From the NCBI RefSeq assembly GCF_025854275.1, contig NZ_CP107567.1, positions 3,906,001 through 3,970,000 of the forward strand: 64,000 nt of DNA, read 5' to 3'. A model generated the notes under the pieces. The model ran no database searches and was not told where the DNA came from. It was given only the letters and a program-made list of their open reading frames with translations. The stretch is from Streptomyces peucetius (GTDB lineage: Bacteria; Actinomycetota; Actinomycetes; Streptomycetales; Streptomycetaceae). Shown here piece after piece: positions 7,921 through 15,763 of this stretch; the stretch's first letter is position 1, and each line of letters begins with the position of its first letter. Both the position numbers and the translations under genes were made by a program.

Positions 7921-8931
7921 TCAGCCTTCGCCGCCCTCGTCCTCGTCGCCTTCGAAGAAGTCGCCGACTTCGTCGACGACTTCGGCCGCGACCATTCCAC
8001 CGACGACGCCGACCGCGAGGCCGGCCGCGCCCGCTGCGACGACGGTTCCCATGCCGGGGCCGGACCGGTGCCCATGACCCTCGTTGTGATGCTTGTCGTC
8101 GTGGTGGCCGCCGTGATGGGTGTCGCCGTGTCCGTACGAGGAGTGGCTGCCGTAGCTGGAGCGGTGCTCGACGAGGCGGCGCACCCAGCTGTCCACCTCG
8201 GCGTTCCAGTCGGTGTGCTCGATGCCGTGCTGGCTGACGGTGAAGCGGGTCAGTGCGTCATGACCGTCGGTGAACGGCCCGCCGCGCTTGTCGGCCTCCA
8301 GGACGACCTCCATGCCGCCCGGGGTCGCGAGGAAGGTCACCTCGATCTCGTTGACGGCGTGGGCGTACTGCGGCGGGGGTGTCAGCTCGATCTCCTGGTA
8401 GAAGGACAGCTGCTGCCCGGTGCCGCCGATGCGGCCGTATTCGAGGTCCGCGGACCTGAACCCGAAGCCGGTCTGGCCGAACGCCTCCAGGATCGCCTCC
8501 TGGACGGGCAGTGGCCGCACGGAGAGGGCGTCGAGGTCACCTTTGTCCTTGGCGCCGGCGACACCGAGCTCGGTGCGTACGCCGAGGACGATCCCCAGCG
8601 GCTGCCCGTGCAGCACGCTGATCGGGGTCTCCCACGGGAGCGTCACCGTGAACGGCACGCTGCGTTGCTCACCTTCGGCGAGGCGGAAGCCGCCCCCGAC
8701 GCCGAACCGTTCGAAGACGACGGCTCCGTCGTGCTCCCCGTCGTCGGTCTCCGCCTCGACGCGGGCCACCAGCTCCAACGTGATGTGTTCGATGTCGAAG
8801 TCGGCGTTGCCTCCCCTGAGGTGGACTTCCCCGGTGAGGCTGCCGCCGGGCGGCACGGCGCCCGATGTCAGGATCGTGTCCACGGCTGGGCCGCCGACGC
8901 CGATCGAGCCGAGCAGGCGTTTGAACACCAT
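7921..8931 (-). CDS. Spo0M-like sporulation/stress protein (arrestin fold)
   Basis: A 336-aa protein starting MVFKRLLGSIGVGGPAVDT, the conserved Spo0M opening. The arrestin-like region covers about residues 1-250 (PPGGSLTGEVHLRGG, PFTVTLPWETPISVLHGQ, FFQ-type EIELTPPP). A His-rich stretch near residue 275 (HGDTHHGGHHDDKHH) precedes a short hydrophobic segment (AAGAAGLAVGVVGGM) and an acidic tail. Spo0M in Bacillus modulates sporulation phosphorelay and cell shape; homologues in actinobacteria lie near ter genes. ATG 8931 uses AAGGAG upstream; the GTG at 8943 would overlap that site. It follows the 72-aa gene by 78 bp and probably shares its operator (9250-9269). Confidence 0.85.
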   Translation of the reverse strand: MVFKRLLGSIGVGGPAVDTILTSGAVPPGGSLTGEVHLRGGNADFDIEHITLELVARVEAETDDGEHDGAVVFERFGVGGGFRLAEGEQRSVPFTVTLPWETPISVLHGQPLGIVLGVRTELGVAGAKDKGDLDALSVRPLPVQEAILEAFGQTGFGFRSADLEYGRIGGTGQQLSFYQEIELTPPPQYAHAVNEIEVTFLATPGGMEVVLEADKRGGPFTDGHDALTRFTVSQHGIEHTDWNAEVDSWVRRLVEHRSSYGSHSSYGHGDTHHGGHHDDKHHNEGHGHRSGPGMGTVVAAGAAGLAVGVVGGMVAAEVVDEVGDFFEGDEDEGGEG

Positions 8932-9009
8932 CGTGGCGTTCACTCCTTCGTGATGCGTGGTGCTTGCGTAACGCCGCCGTCATCCCTTATCGGGGCGGCG
9001 GTCCGGTGA

Positions 9010-9228
9010 CTACTTCGCTGCGCCCAGGGCGGCCAGCGCCTGCGCCCAGCGGACGTACTTGAGGTCGGCGAGGTCGGCTACTGTCTCGACGCCGAACGCC
9101 TCCTTGAGAAGCTCACCGTCCCGGTCCGACACCCCCTTGAGTGCGGCGACCGGTGCGGCAAGAACATCGGCGAGCGGCTTGTCCGCCCACGCCTTGTCCA
9201 GAACCTTGCCCAGATCGATCGACGTCAC
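9010..9228 (-). CDS. 72-aa helix-hairpin-helix-like protein in Ter cluster
   Basis: A 72-aa protein, MTSIDLGKVLDKAWADKPLA and onward, whose middle (PVAALKGVSDRDGELL, then AFGVETVADLADL) looks like a helix-hairpin-helix motif. It has no membrane segment. It is first in a minus-strand unit with the Spo0M-like gene, and a 20-bp operator lies only 21 bp upstream of its start, overlapping the expected promoter and leader. That makes it a predicted tightly repressed member of the BlaI/Ter regulon. Function unknown. Confidence 0.8.
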   Translation of the reverse strand: MTSIDLGKVLDKAWADKPLADVLAAPVAALKGVSDRDGELLKEAFGVETVADLADLKYVRWAQALAALGAAK

Positions 9229-9249
9229 GGCTACCTCCTGAAGGGCGAT

Positions 9250-9269
9250 CTTCTACATTCGCGTAGAAG
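9250..9269. promoter_or_regulatory. Predicted BlaI-type operator, site 3
   Basis: CTTCTACA-TTCG-CGTAGAAG pairs 7 of 8 positions per arm with a 4-bp spacer, the same 20-bp frame as sites 1 and 2. It lies 21 bp upstream of the 72-aa gene and the downstream spo0M-like gene. Confidence 0.68.
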
Positions 9270-9399
9270 CATAGGGGTGCTCGTATCGAACGAGGGGCGA
9301 ATCCCGGCCTTTCATGGGCACGTCCTGAAACAGCCGCCCGGGTGCGCGGGCGGCACCCCGGGCGTACTTCTCCTGCCGGAAGTGTGGACGGCGTGATGT

Positions 9400-10406
9400 C
9401 GCAGGACACCGTCGAACCCCACGCGCAGCCGGCCGGCCCTCTGGCGCACGAGCAGGCCGCAGAAGAACAGCGGTCATCACCAGTGCACCGCTGGTGAGGA
9501 ACAGTTCGTCCGGAGCCGCAGCATGGAAGAGTGATCCTCCTCTGTAGGCGACATCGCCCACGACCAGGTTGAGGGCGTCGAGACAGTTCCCGCCGATGAT
9601 GGCCGCGACGGCCAGGGTCACGGCCCCACGGCGCACCGCGGCGATGGACGTGACGGTCTCCGGGAGTGCGTTGACCACTCCCATGAACACCGCACCGACG
9701 AGCCCCGCACTCAGACCAGTGCGTTCCACGAGGCTCTCAGCGGCACGGGCCACGGCCCACCCGCTGACCATGACGAGGATGGCAACGGCGGTGAACTCCG
9801 TCCACAGTCGCCGGCTGCTGCGAGCCGCCAGGGCGTCGTCGCCGGTGTCGTCGGCGGGGACGTCCGCCAGCGTGTCCTTGGTGCGGACCGCTCGCCACAT
9901 GGGCGCCACCTGCCCGCGTACGAGCCGCAGGCCACCCCAGTACAGAGCCACCATGGCGACAGACGCCGGGTGCACCCCCAGCACGGTCACGCCCGGACTG
10001 AACGTGGCCATCAGCGCGATGCCCAGCAGCACGATGAGCAGGCAGCCGAACATCATGTTCTGCAGCGAAGCGGCAGCATGCTCCAGGTTGGACTCCCGGT
10101 CAAACGCGTCTGCCACGGCGATCGCCACGGTCTGCGCGGCGATTCCGCCTACGGCATTGCTGTACGCGAGCTGCGGTTGATCCGCAGCTGCGCTGACGCC
10201 GTCATCACGACGCCGGACAAAGACGTGACCAGGCCGAACAGCACGGCCCCGAGAAACGCCTCGCCCCAGCCCGTCCGATCGGCCAACAGGTCTCCCACAC
10301 CCGCCAGCCGAACACTGCAGACCACGGTGACGCCCGTGGCCACAAGGAAGACACCGATGCTCCAGCCCAACGGCCACAGCTCATCCAGGAATGCGGGCAC
10401 GATCAT
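9400..10406 (-). pseudogene. Frameshifted Ca2+/Na+:cation antiporter (CaCA, YrbG-like)
   Basis: The N-terminal part (start 10406, MIVPAFLDELWPLGW to about GVVMTASAQLR near 10195) and the main part, read in another frame (NAVGGIAAQTVAIAVADAF to GGNCLDALNLVVGD), together match the duplicated membrane repeat of calcium/cation antiporters. The second alpha-repeat appears as GVVNALPETVTSIAAVRRG. A second frame change near 9470 is needed to reach the expected C-terminal helix (LLVRQRAGRLRVGFDG), after which the sequence is degenerate. Two frame breaks indicate a pseudogene unless the assembly contains indels. It lies divergently beyond operator 3 and is not obviously part of that regulon. Confidence 0.7.
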
Positions 10407-10559
10407 CCTTCAGACGAGTCCGGGGGACGTCAGGGTCGGGCATCTACCCCGGCTTCCTCTTCTTAGTGCGTGCTTGCCGCTGCTGTTGCGTGCTCGCGTA
10501 TCACCCTTCAGGTGACCGATGCGACCGTGACGGACAGGGCCGACATCCCCGGCAGCGTT

Positions 10560-10969
10560 CTCGCTGAGCTGATCAGCGCCTTCGGGCTCGGAGAGGTGTG
10601 GGAGAGTACGCCCCGACGTGGGTCGCCGAGCGCGGTCTCTCCGCCACTACGGACGAGTTGTACCGCCGCTTGCTGCGGTTGCACGTCCTTCCCGTCTTCG
10701 GCGCCCTGAACCTGGATGAAGATCACCCCGCCGGCGGTTCCCTCCTGGAGGCGGAGCGTCTGGCGGCCACAGGTGCCACGACCGTCGCCAAGTCCTACCG
10801 CCTGCTCAAGGCGATCACGGAGATCGCGACCGACGACGAGCTGGTCCGCCGAAACCCGTGCCGGATCAAGGGCGCCGGCAGCGAGAAGCCAAGGGGGCGC
10901 CTTGTATGGGCTGTTTCGCGCCGCCATGCCTTTGAGGAGGCGATGCCACCAGTCCGACCCGGGAGGTGA
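10560..10969 (+). pseudogene. Tyrosine integrase remnant (core-binding domain only)
   Basis: The translation EYAPTWVAERGLSATTDELY, LHVLPVFGALNLDE and ATTVAKSYRLLKAI...RRNPCRIKGAG is the SAM-like N-terminal core-binding domain of Streptomyces integrases. The central segment must be read with compensating frame shifts near 10715-10760 (ITPPAVPSW is in another frame). The sequence stops after AMPP, before any catalytic R, HxxR or Tyr box, so the gene is dead. It is a scar of an earlier integrated element, on the chromosome side of the tRNA-Gly fragment at 11152. Confidence 0.75.
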
Positions 10970-11115
10970 CGCAGGTCATGCGAAGGTAATCTCGGGATCC
11001 GCGAGAGATACTGGCGTCATGTGCTGCGAGTGGTGCGCACAGGCCCTCTGGACAGGGCATTCCGGCGAGTTAGGGCACGCTGAGGGCGCGACAGGTCGAA
11101 AGAGGTCTAGACAAC

Positions 11116-11152
11116 AAAGAAGGCCCGGGCCGCTGGCCTGGAGCTTTCTCTT
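11116..11152. terminator. Hairpin downstream of tRNA-Gly fragment
   Basis: Imperfect stem AGAAGGCCCGGGCC/GGCCTGGAGCTTTCT directly after the 3' end of the tRNA-Gly fragment on the minus strand, in the position expected of a tRNA terminator. Confidence 0.5.
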
Positions 11153-11196
11153 GGAGCGGGTGACGGGAATCGAACCCGCGCTCTGAGCTTGGGAAT
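11152..11196 (-). other. 3' half of tRNA-Gly(CCC): attachment-site remnant
   Basis: On the minus strand the sequence from the anticodon loop (TTCCCAA) through the T-arm (GCGGGTTCGATTCCCGT) to CACCCGC-TCC-A matches the 3' half of a tRNA-Gly(CCC), including CCA. No 5' half (GCGGGTG acceptor, D-arm) precedes it, so it is not a gene. A 3' tRNA duplicate of this kind is the distal att site left by an integrative element; by geometry the element lay at higher coordinates. Confidence 0.72.
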
Positions 11197-11305
11197 CACC
11201 GCGCCTCTGGGCGTAGTTGGCCACCTGACCAGCGGCTACGGGTGCCAGGGCGAAGCCTTGAGCTCTCCCTGGCACCCGCTGTTGACCCTGGTTTACCGAC
11301 CTGTC

Positions 11306-11323
11306 GGGCACGGATCGGGCACG
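11306..11323. repeat. GGGCACG-N4-GGGCACG direct repeat (possible integrase arm sites)
   Basis: Two GGGCACG boxes in direct orientation with an 11-bp period, about 110 bp from the tRNA-Gly fragment. The same arrangement is seen at 17138-17155 and 17573-17590. Arm-type integrase sites are a reasonable guess because the AICE has a comparable direct repeat next to its own att site. Confidence 0.5.
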
Positions 11324-11407
11324 GACGTGCACACGGAACACGCAGAACTGGGCTGCTCTCAGGCGGCCGTGGGCGTACCGTCGGCCTGATCGCTTGGGGG
11401 GGAGGCT

Positions 11408-11785
11408 GTGTTGTACGCGCACGAGGTGATCCTGAACGAACTCGCACAAGGGCTCAGATCCACGGCTGAGGGTGTCGAGTGGTTCGAGAGCCTGCCGGAG
11501 GATGACCAGCGCAAGGTCTTGCACGCGCTGGTGCTGTTCTGCGGGCAGGCCCGTGCCCGAGAGGACGACGTTCCGGAGAGCATCTCGCGTTCTGGAGTCC
11601 GCCCTACCCACACCCCTGCGGTGATGCTCACGAAGTGGCGCTTCGGGATGGAACACCTTCCGGCTTATGAACTCACCAAGTCATTTCGCCTGCTCGTCGC
11701 CCTCTTCGGGATCGCTGACACTCGCAGGCGGACGCTGCACTGCGCCGACGGATGCGGTCACGAGTGGCACAACTTGTCGGCTTAG
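11408..11785 (+). CDS. DUF5958-family protein
   Basis: A 125-aa soluble protein. The pattern LNELAQGLRSTAEGVEWFE, RPTHTPAVM, then KSFRLLVALFGIAD and a C-terminal CADGCGHEWHNLS (Cys/His pair) matches what I recall of DUF5958, a Streptomyces accessory family of unknown function. GTG 11408 follows GGGGGGAGG. It is the first gene inside the putative tRNA-Gly element, behind the GGGCACG repeats, and stands alone on its strand. Confidence 0.72.
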   Translation: MLYAHEVILNELAQGLRSTAEGVEWFESLPEDDQRKVLHALVLFCGQARAREDDVPESISRSGVRPTHTPAVMLTKWRFGMEHLPAYELTKSFRLLVALFGIADTRRRTLHCADGCGHEWHNLSA

Positions 11786-12042
11786 TCGAAGGATTCGCGT
11801 AGGGCTTCTTCCTACCCTGGGGTCTTGCCGGGGATCTTGGCGACCTGCGCTTCCGCTGGTCCGGGGGCTGCTTGGGCGTCCCTTGCCAGTCGACATTTGT
11901 CGTCGTTGGCCGCCTCCGATCGGCCTCGGACGGCCCAGAGACGGCCTGGAGTAGCCCGAGTAGCCGGGCGGATGACCTGCTCCTGTGTCGTAGTGGAGGG
12001 ATACGGTGCAGCCACGTTGAGCATTGCGTTTGGGGAGGGGCC

Positions 12043-12801
12043 TTGGGAGCCAAGACCGGTCTGCTCGTGTACGCCGACGGCGATGTGCCCGGCCTGCTGC
12101 GGCACGTGGGCGCGGCGGATCCGGAGCTGACGTCCGTGATGGTTCGGCATCTCAATCCGGGGTGCGAGATCGAGGAGAGCGAGGGCTCGGACCTGTACGA
12201 CGGCGTGTATCCGCCGGATGGAGCGACCTATGCCGCAAGCTGGCCCGGCGTGGACATCGTCTGCGACCGGCGCGTAATGATCGATTCCCCGTCACAGCTC
12301 CCGGAGCATCTCGTCGCGGCGAGTGCCGGCCGACGGTTGGTCCTGCACGCCATGCACAGCGTGGTCGACTGGCTGGCGTTCGCGCTGTGGGAGGACGGAC
12401 GTCTCATCCGGTCGCTGAGCCTGTCACCGGACCACGGGATCATCGAGAACATCGGGGAGCCGCTCTCCTTCGAACTCCCCTACTGGGCCGGGGATCGTCC
12501 GGCGGACATCATTCCGTGGCCGGGCGAGGAAGAGGAGCCGTACGCACTGCCCTTCCATCCTCTGGAGCTCGGCGAAGACGCGCTGCGTGCGCTCTGCGGC
12601 TTCATCCAGGAGGGCATGCCGGAGCCGGGGGACGTCGACGCGGAGAACATCGAACTCCATGGCTTCCTCGTACGGGATTCGAACGGCCCCGACCCGGCCG
12701 AGAAGGAAGCGGAGATGCGCAGAGCAGTGGAGGCGATGGGACCGCCGCGGGTCTACACGATGGGATCCGACGGCGTGCTGATCGAGCAGGACGGCCTCTA
12801 G
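12043..12801 (+). CDS. DUF6928-like hypothetical protein
   Basis: A 252-aa acidic protein from TTG 12043 (GGGGAGGGG just upstream). It opens LGAKTGLLVYADGDVPGLLR and contains an aromatic/acidic core (SVVDWLAFALWEDGRLIRSL, FELPYWAGDRPAD). The opening matches a Streptomyces family I recall as DUF6928; the function is unknown. No signal peptide or membrane helix. It is convergent with the GntR regulator downstream and probably an accessory gene of the island. Confidence 0.65.
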   Translation: MGAKTGLLVYADGDVPGLLRHVGAADPELTSVMVRHLNPGCEIEESEGSDLYDGVYPPDGATYAASWPGVDIVCDRRVMIDSPSQLPEHLVAASAGRRLVLHAMHSVVDWLAFALWEDGRLIRSLSLSPDHGIIENIGEPLSFELPYWAGDRPADIIPWPGEEEEPYALPFHPLELGEDALRALCGFIQEGMPEPGDVDAENIELHGFLVRDSNGPDPAEKEAEMRRAVEAMGPPRVYTMGSDGVLIEQDGL

Positions 12802-12817
12802 CTCGGCATCGCTCCCG

Positions 12818-13573
12818 CTATCGGCTGATGGGGATCTCGTAGACGATCTCGCACAGAGCAGCGGGCACGACGATGTCCGCTGTCTCCACGGGCTGTCCCT
12901 CGTCGCTGTAGTACGTCCGCCGGATGTGTGTGACCAAAGCAGCCTTGTGGATGCCGAGGAGTGACGCCTCCTCGGCATCGGCATGCCGCGGCTCCGGCTG
13001 CTCCACGGCGTGGCTGACCGTGATGCCGATCTCGGCCATCCGTTCCACGACTCCCGCCCCGGCGAGCGGCCCTCCCTCGGGGAGGACGACGAGCGTGCCG
13101 GCGGTGAGGTCGTACGGCTCCCAGCTCGTCGAGAGCTGTACGGGCTTGCCGTCGGCGAGGAACTCGTACACGGTGCGGACGCACAGGTCGCCTTCGCCGA
13201 TGCCGAGCCGCGTCGCGATCTCGGCCGGCGCCGGGACCTTGGCCTCGGTGCGGCTCTCCCAGTCCCCCTGCTTGCCCGCGGCCTTCATGTCCGCGCGGAA
13301 CGGGGAACTGCCGCGCTGCTCGCGCGCCGTAGAGCGGACCACTCGTACCCGCCGACGAGGTTCGGCGACGTACGTGCCGGAACCTGCGCGGCCTTCCAGC
13401 ACTCCCTGGGAGATCAGTAGCTCCTGCGCCCGGCGGACCACGTTCTCGCCGACGCCGCATTCCTGAGCGATCTGGGCACGCGAGGGGAGGCGATCTTCCG
13501 GCGTCCACTCGTGCTCCGCGATCCGCCGCCGCAGTACGTCGGCGATGCGGAGATAAGGAGGCTGCTCAGGCAT
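12818..13573 (-). CDS. GntR-family regulator with UTRA domain
   Basis: A 251-aa regulator. The N-terminal winged helix (about residues 5-70: LPSRAQIAQECGVGENVVRRAQELL, GRAGSGTYVA) is followed by a UTRA ligand-binding domain (about 90-245: LCVRTVYEFLADGKPVQLST, THIRRTYYSDEGQPVETADI). Two CTAGT-N2-ACTAG palindromes lie between its start and the divergent gene at 13654, implying autoregulation and control of the small-protein operon. Regulators of this HutC/FarR-like class are typical of Streptomyces integrative elements (KorSA relatives). The ligand is unknown. Confidence 0.9.
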   Translation of the reverse strand: MPEQPPYLRIADVLRRRIAEHEWTPEDRLPSRAQIAQECGVGENVVRRAQELLISQGVLEGRAGSGTYVAEPRRRVRVVRSTAREQRGSSPFRADMKAAGKQGDWESRTEAKVPAPAEIATRLGIGEGDLCVRTVYEFLADGKPVQLSTSWEPYDLTAGTLVVLPEGGPLAGAGVVERMAEIGITVSHAVEQPEPRHADAEEASLLGIHKAALVTHIRRTYYSDEGQPVETADIVVPAALCEIVYEIPISR

Positions 13574-13582
13574 ATGGAAAAT

Positions 13583-13613
13583 CTAGTCCACTAGCTCTAA
13601 TCTAGTTAACTAG
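13583..13613. promoter_or_regulatory. Tandem GntR operators CTAGT-N2-ACTAG
   Basis: Two perfect 12-bp palindromes, CTAGTCCACTAG (13583-13594) and CTAGTTAACTAG (13602-13613), with centres 19 bp apart. They lie in the divergent promoter region between the GntR gene (start 13573) and the small gene at 13654, so one dimer pair could control both. Confidence 0.75.
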
Positions 13614-13653
13614 CTTCACGTAAAGTGATCGCCTGGCGACGGAGGCTCCCCCT

Positions 13654-13932
13654 GTGTCCGCTTCGGAAGTGAGGGCCGAGTCCATCGCCGCCCGGTTATC
13701 CGCCGTCGGCCTCGCCGTTCGCGTGGAAGCGCACGCCCGACACACATCGATCGAAGCGGAGGTGACGGAACCGCTTCCCCCGGAGTCATGGCGGGAGGTC
13801 TTGGAAGTCTTGGCGGAGGCCGATCGATTCGGGCTTCTCGCCAGCAGCTTGAACGGCCGCACCCTATGGGCCGCCATACATGAAGCGGTCCCCGCGACGG
13901 GCGATGTCCGGGGACCTGGCCATCAGCGATAG
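13654..13932 (+). CDS. Small conserved hypothetical protein (92 aa)
   Basis: GTG 13654 follows GGAGG. The 92-aa soluble protein (MSASEVRAESIAARLSAVGL; PESWREVLEVLAEADRFGLL) has an alpha/beta character and no recognised motif. It is the first gene of a tightly packed unit extending to 15742 that includes a second GntR regulator, and the GntR operators lie just upstream. Confidence 0.72.
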   Translation: MSASEVRAESIAARLSAVGLAVRVEAHARHTSIEAEVTEPLPPESWREVLEVLAEADRFGLLASSLNGRTLWAAIHEAVPATGDVRGPGHQR

Positions 13933-13944
13933 GAGCTGATCAGC

Positions 13945-14241
13945 GTGCTCAACCGTATCCGCCGTGCCGTCTCGCGAACCAGAGTGCGGTACTTCCCGAA
14001 GGGCCGGCACCGCCGCTCCTTAACCCCTGCCCAGCCGACCGTCGCCCCCCTCGGGATCTCCCACGGGCCGACGCTCCTCATGGGCCAGCGCCGAGACCGT
14101 GAGGATGTTCTTGTAGGCGAGGAGACCGCACTCGTCCGCCCGTACGTGCTGGCCAGCGAGGAGAACGCCAGGCGGCGCTCGACCGCACCTCACGAGCGCT
14201 TCGCCCACTACACCTGTTTCGTGCCGGCAGGGGCTCTCTGA
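13945..14241 (+). CDS. Small conserved hypothetical protein (98 aa)
   Basis: GTG 13945 starts 12 bp after the preceding stop. The 98-aa basic protein has a central ETALVRPYVLASEENARR block, a pattern I associate with many Streptomyces accessory loci, and an Arg-rich N-terminus. Its stop overlaps the ATG of the next gene (TGATG), so translation is coupled. No function can be assigned. Confidence 0.65.
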   Translation: MLNRIRRAVSRTRVRYFPKGRHRRSLTPAQPTVAPLGISHGPTLLMGQRRDREDVLVGEETALVRPYVLASEENARRRSTAPHERFAHYTCFVPAGAL

Positions 14242-14444
14242 TGCCTCCTCGTCAGCAGACTCGCGTGACGCACGGGTCGGCCGTCCCCTACCGGTCGAGC
14301 TCGTGCCGGATCGGTACGCACCGCGAGTGCGCTCAGTCCTCCCCCGCAACAGCACCGGTCGGGGTCCCCGTCGTCTACGAAGCCTGCGATTGCTCATGCC
14401 ATACGGCAGTCGACCGCGGCACACCCACGGAGGTGACCCCGTGA
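14241..14444 (+). CDS. Small Cys/His-containing protein (67 aa)
   Basis: ATG 14241 overlaps the previous stop and its TGA overlaps the next GTG (GTGA). The 67-aa product ends in a CRIGTHRECAQSS...EACDCSCHTA pattern whose Cys/His spacing could bind a metal ion, though it is not a standard zinc ribbon. It lies in the centre of the translationally coupled small-protein operon. Confidence 0.6.
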   Translation: MPPRQQTRVTHGSAVPYRSSSCRIGTHRECAQSSPATAPVGVPVVYEACDCSCHTAVDRGTPTEVTP

Positions 14445-14704
14445 GGGGATGGGCACCCAGCGGCGCGCTGGCCGCCAACGTCGAGATCACCTCGGCCAGC
14501 GTGCAGCGTGGCGACGTTCTCCAGATCGGGGGCCAGCCTTGCCGTGTGGCCGACCTCTTCCAACTGCCGAGTGGGGCCAAGCGGCTTCATTTCGAGTCGG
14601 GTGAACTGCTGACCATGCACTCCCGAACCCGCCTCGTCGCCCTGCGGATGCTGAGAGGCGGTGATCCACTCCGTGCCTTCTCGCCGCCACGTCATCGCCG
14701 ATGA
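14441..14704 (+). CDS. Small conserved hypothetical protein (87 aa)
   Basis: GTG 14441 overlaps the previous stop by four bases. The product (MRGWAPSGALAANVEITSAS, QRGDVLQIGGQPCRVADLFQ, AKRLHFESGELL) has the feel of a small SH3- or KOW-like beta-barrel. Its last 44 nt overlap the start of the second GntR gene in a different frame. This tight organisation argues for a selected operon rather than random frames. Confidence 0.68.
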   Translation: MRGWAPSGALAANVEITSASVQRGDVLQIGGQPCRVADLFQLPSGAKRLHFESGELLTMHSRTRLVALRMLRGGDPLRAFSPPRHRR

Positions 14705-15404
14705 CCTCCGGAACGAGATTGCGACCGGTCGCATCAAGACCGGCGAACGTCTCCCCTCTGAGGCGGAGCTCGCCTCCCGCTACGCGGTCAGCACACCGAC
14801 GCTGCGGAGCGCCCTCGCCGTCCTCCAGGGCGAAGGGCTCGTCGAGAAGATTCACGGCAAGGGGAACTTCGTCCGCAACCCCCTGCGCAGAATCACGTAC
14901 GTCGGCGGCGGTTGCCTGTCCAGCGTGCGAACCATGGCTGACCCCGCCCTCGAAGTCACGATCCGCACGAACAGTCTCCGGGCGCAGGGGGACCTCGCCG
15001 CCCTGCTCAAGGTCTCGGCAAGCAGTCCGCTGACCGAGTTCCGCTGCCTCAGCCACGACGGGGAATCTCCGCACAGCCTTGCCCGGATCTACGTTCCTCG
15101 CGACCTGGCACCAGCCAACGTGCCCAGCCCGTCACCCTGGTGCAAGGGGACGGAAGCGGAGCTGACGGCGCTCTTCCCCCGACTGGCGTACGTCCAAGAG
15201 ACGGTCAGTGCCCGCCTCCCGACACCGGAAGAAGTGGCGACGCTTCGGATCAGCTCAGCCCTGGCCGTTCTCGCGATCACCCGGGTCGCGGCCGACGTCA
15301 CCGGGCGCGTGATCGAGGCCGCGCTCCTGGTGCTCCCCGGCGACCGCGCCAACGCGGTCTTCACTACACACCACATGACCGAAGAGAGAGGGCTGGAAGG
15401 ATGA
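14661..15404 (+). CDS. Second GntR-family regulator (UTRA-type)
   Basis: A 247-aa protein. The winged helix (about residues 8-72: LRNEIATGRIKTGERLPSEA, AVSTPTLRSALAVLQGEGL, IHGKGNFVRNP) is followed by a UTRA-like domain ending ALAVLAITRVAADVTGRVIEAALL. GTG 14661 has GAGAGG immediately upstream and lies inside the preceding gene. No palindrome comparable to the CTAGT boxes is seen before it, so it is probably transcribed from the 13.6-kb promoter. Two UTRA regulators in one small operon is unusual. Confidence 0.88.
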   Translation: MIHSVPSRRHVIADDLRNEIATGRIKTGERLPSEAELASRYAVSTPTLRSALAVLQGEGLVEKIHGKGNFVRNPLRRITYVGGGCLSSVRTMADPALEVTIRTNSLRAQGDLAALLKVSASSPLTEFRCLSHDGESPHSLARIYVPRDLAPANVPSPSPWCKGTEAELTALFPRLAYVQETVSARLPTPEEVATLRISSALAVLAITRVAADVTGRVIEAALLVLPGDRANAVFTTHHMTEERGLEG

Positions 15405-15742
15405 CGACTCACAGCGAACTGCGCCTCCTCCCGTGGGCCGGCCCTGAGGGCAAGCCCTGCTACCTGAGCACCGACGACAGCGACGGTCACCTGTCCCGCC
15501 TAGCCGACCACACCGAAGCGGTGCAGCTCGGCATGGCGGCGGGACTCCTTGAGCACGCGTCAGAAGCGCTCCACGATGCAGAGCCGGAAGAGCTCCGGCT
15601 CCTAGCGACAATGCTGACGGGAGCGCTCCGGGCCACGCTCCGCGTGGCGACAAGCCGCGGCCACCGCCTAGCGACACGAGACCTGGCCGCTCGCGACGGA
15701 GACGACGAGGGCCCTCGGCTGCCGGCGTCGGCTTTCGGATAG
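15401..15742 (+). CDS. Small conserved hypothetical protein (113 aa)
   Basis: ATG 15401 overlaps the GntR stop (ATGA) with GGAAGG just upstream. The 113-aa product (LRLLPWAGPEGKPCYLSTDD, LADHTEAVQLGMAAGLLEHA, LRLLATMLTGALRATLRVA) is helical and soluble, and resembles small proteins commonly placed downstream of GntR regulators in Streptomyces. It is the last gene of the operon; a strong terminator follows at 15764. Confidence 0.68.
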   Translation: MTTHSELRLLPWAGPEGKPCYLSTDDSDGHLSRLADHTEAVQLGMAAGLLEHASEALHDAEPEELRLLATMLTGALRATLRVATSRGHRLATRDLAARDGDDEGPRLPASAFG

Positions 15743-15763
15743 CCGCAACGCACAGCCAACAAC

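Noticed and set aside
3811..9228. A complete plasmid-type tellurite-resistance operon
   Set aside because: Only TerD- and TerB-type genes are present; terC, terZ, terA and terE are not seen, so a specific tellurite phenotype is not claimed.
10560..11196. The integrase remnant as the enzyme of the tRNA-Gly element
   Set aside because: By the geometry of the tRNA fragment the element lies at higher coordinates, while the remnant lies on the chromosomal side, so it probably belonged to a different element.
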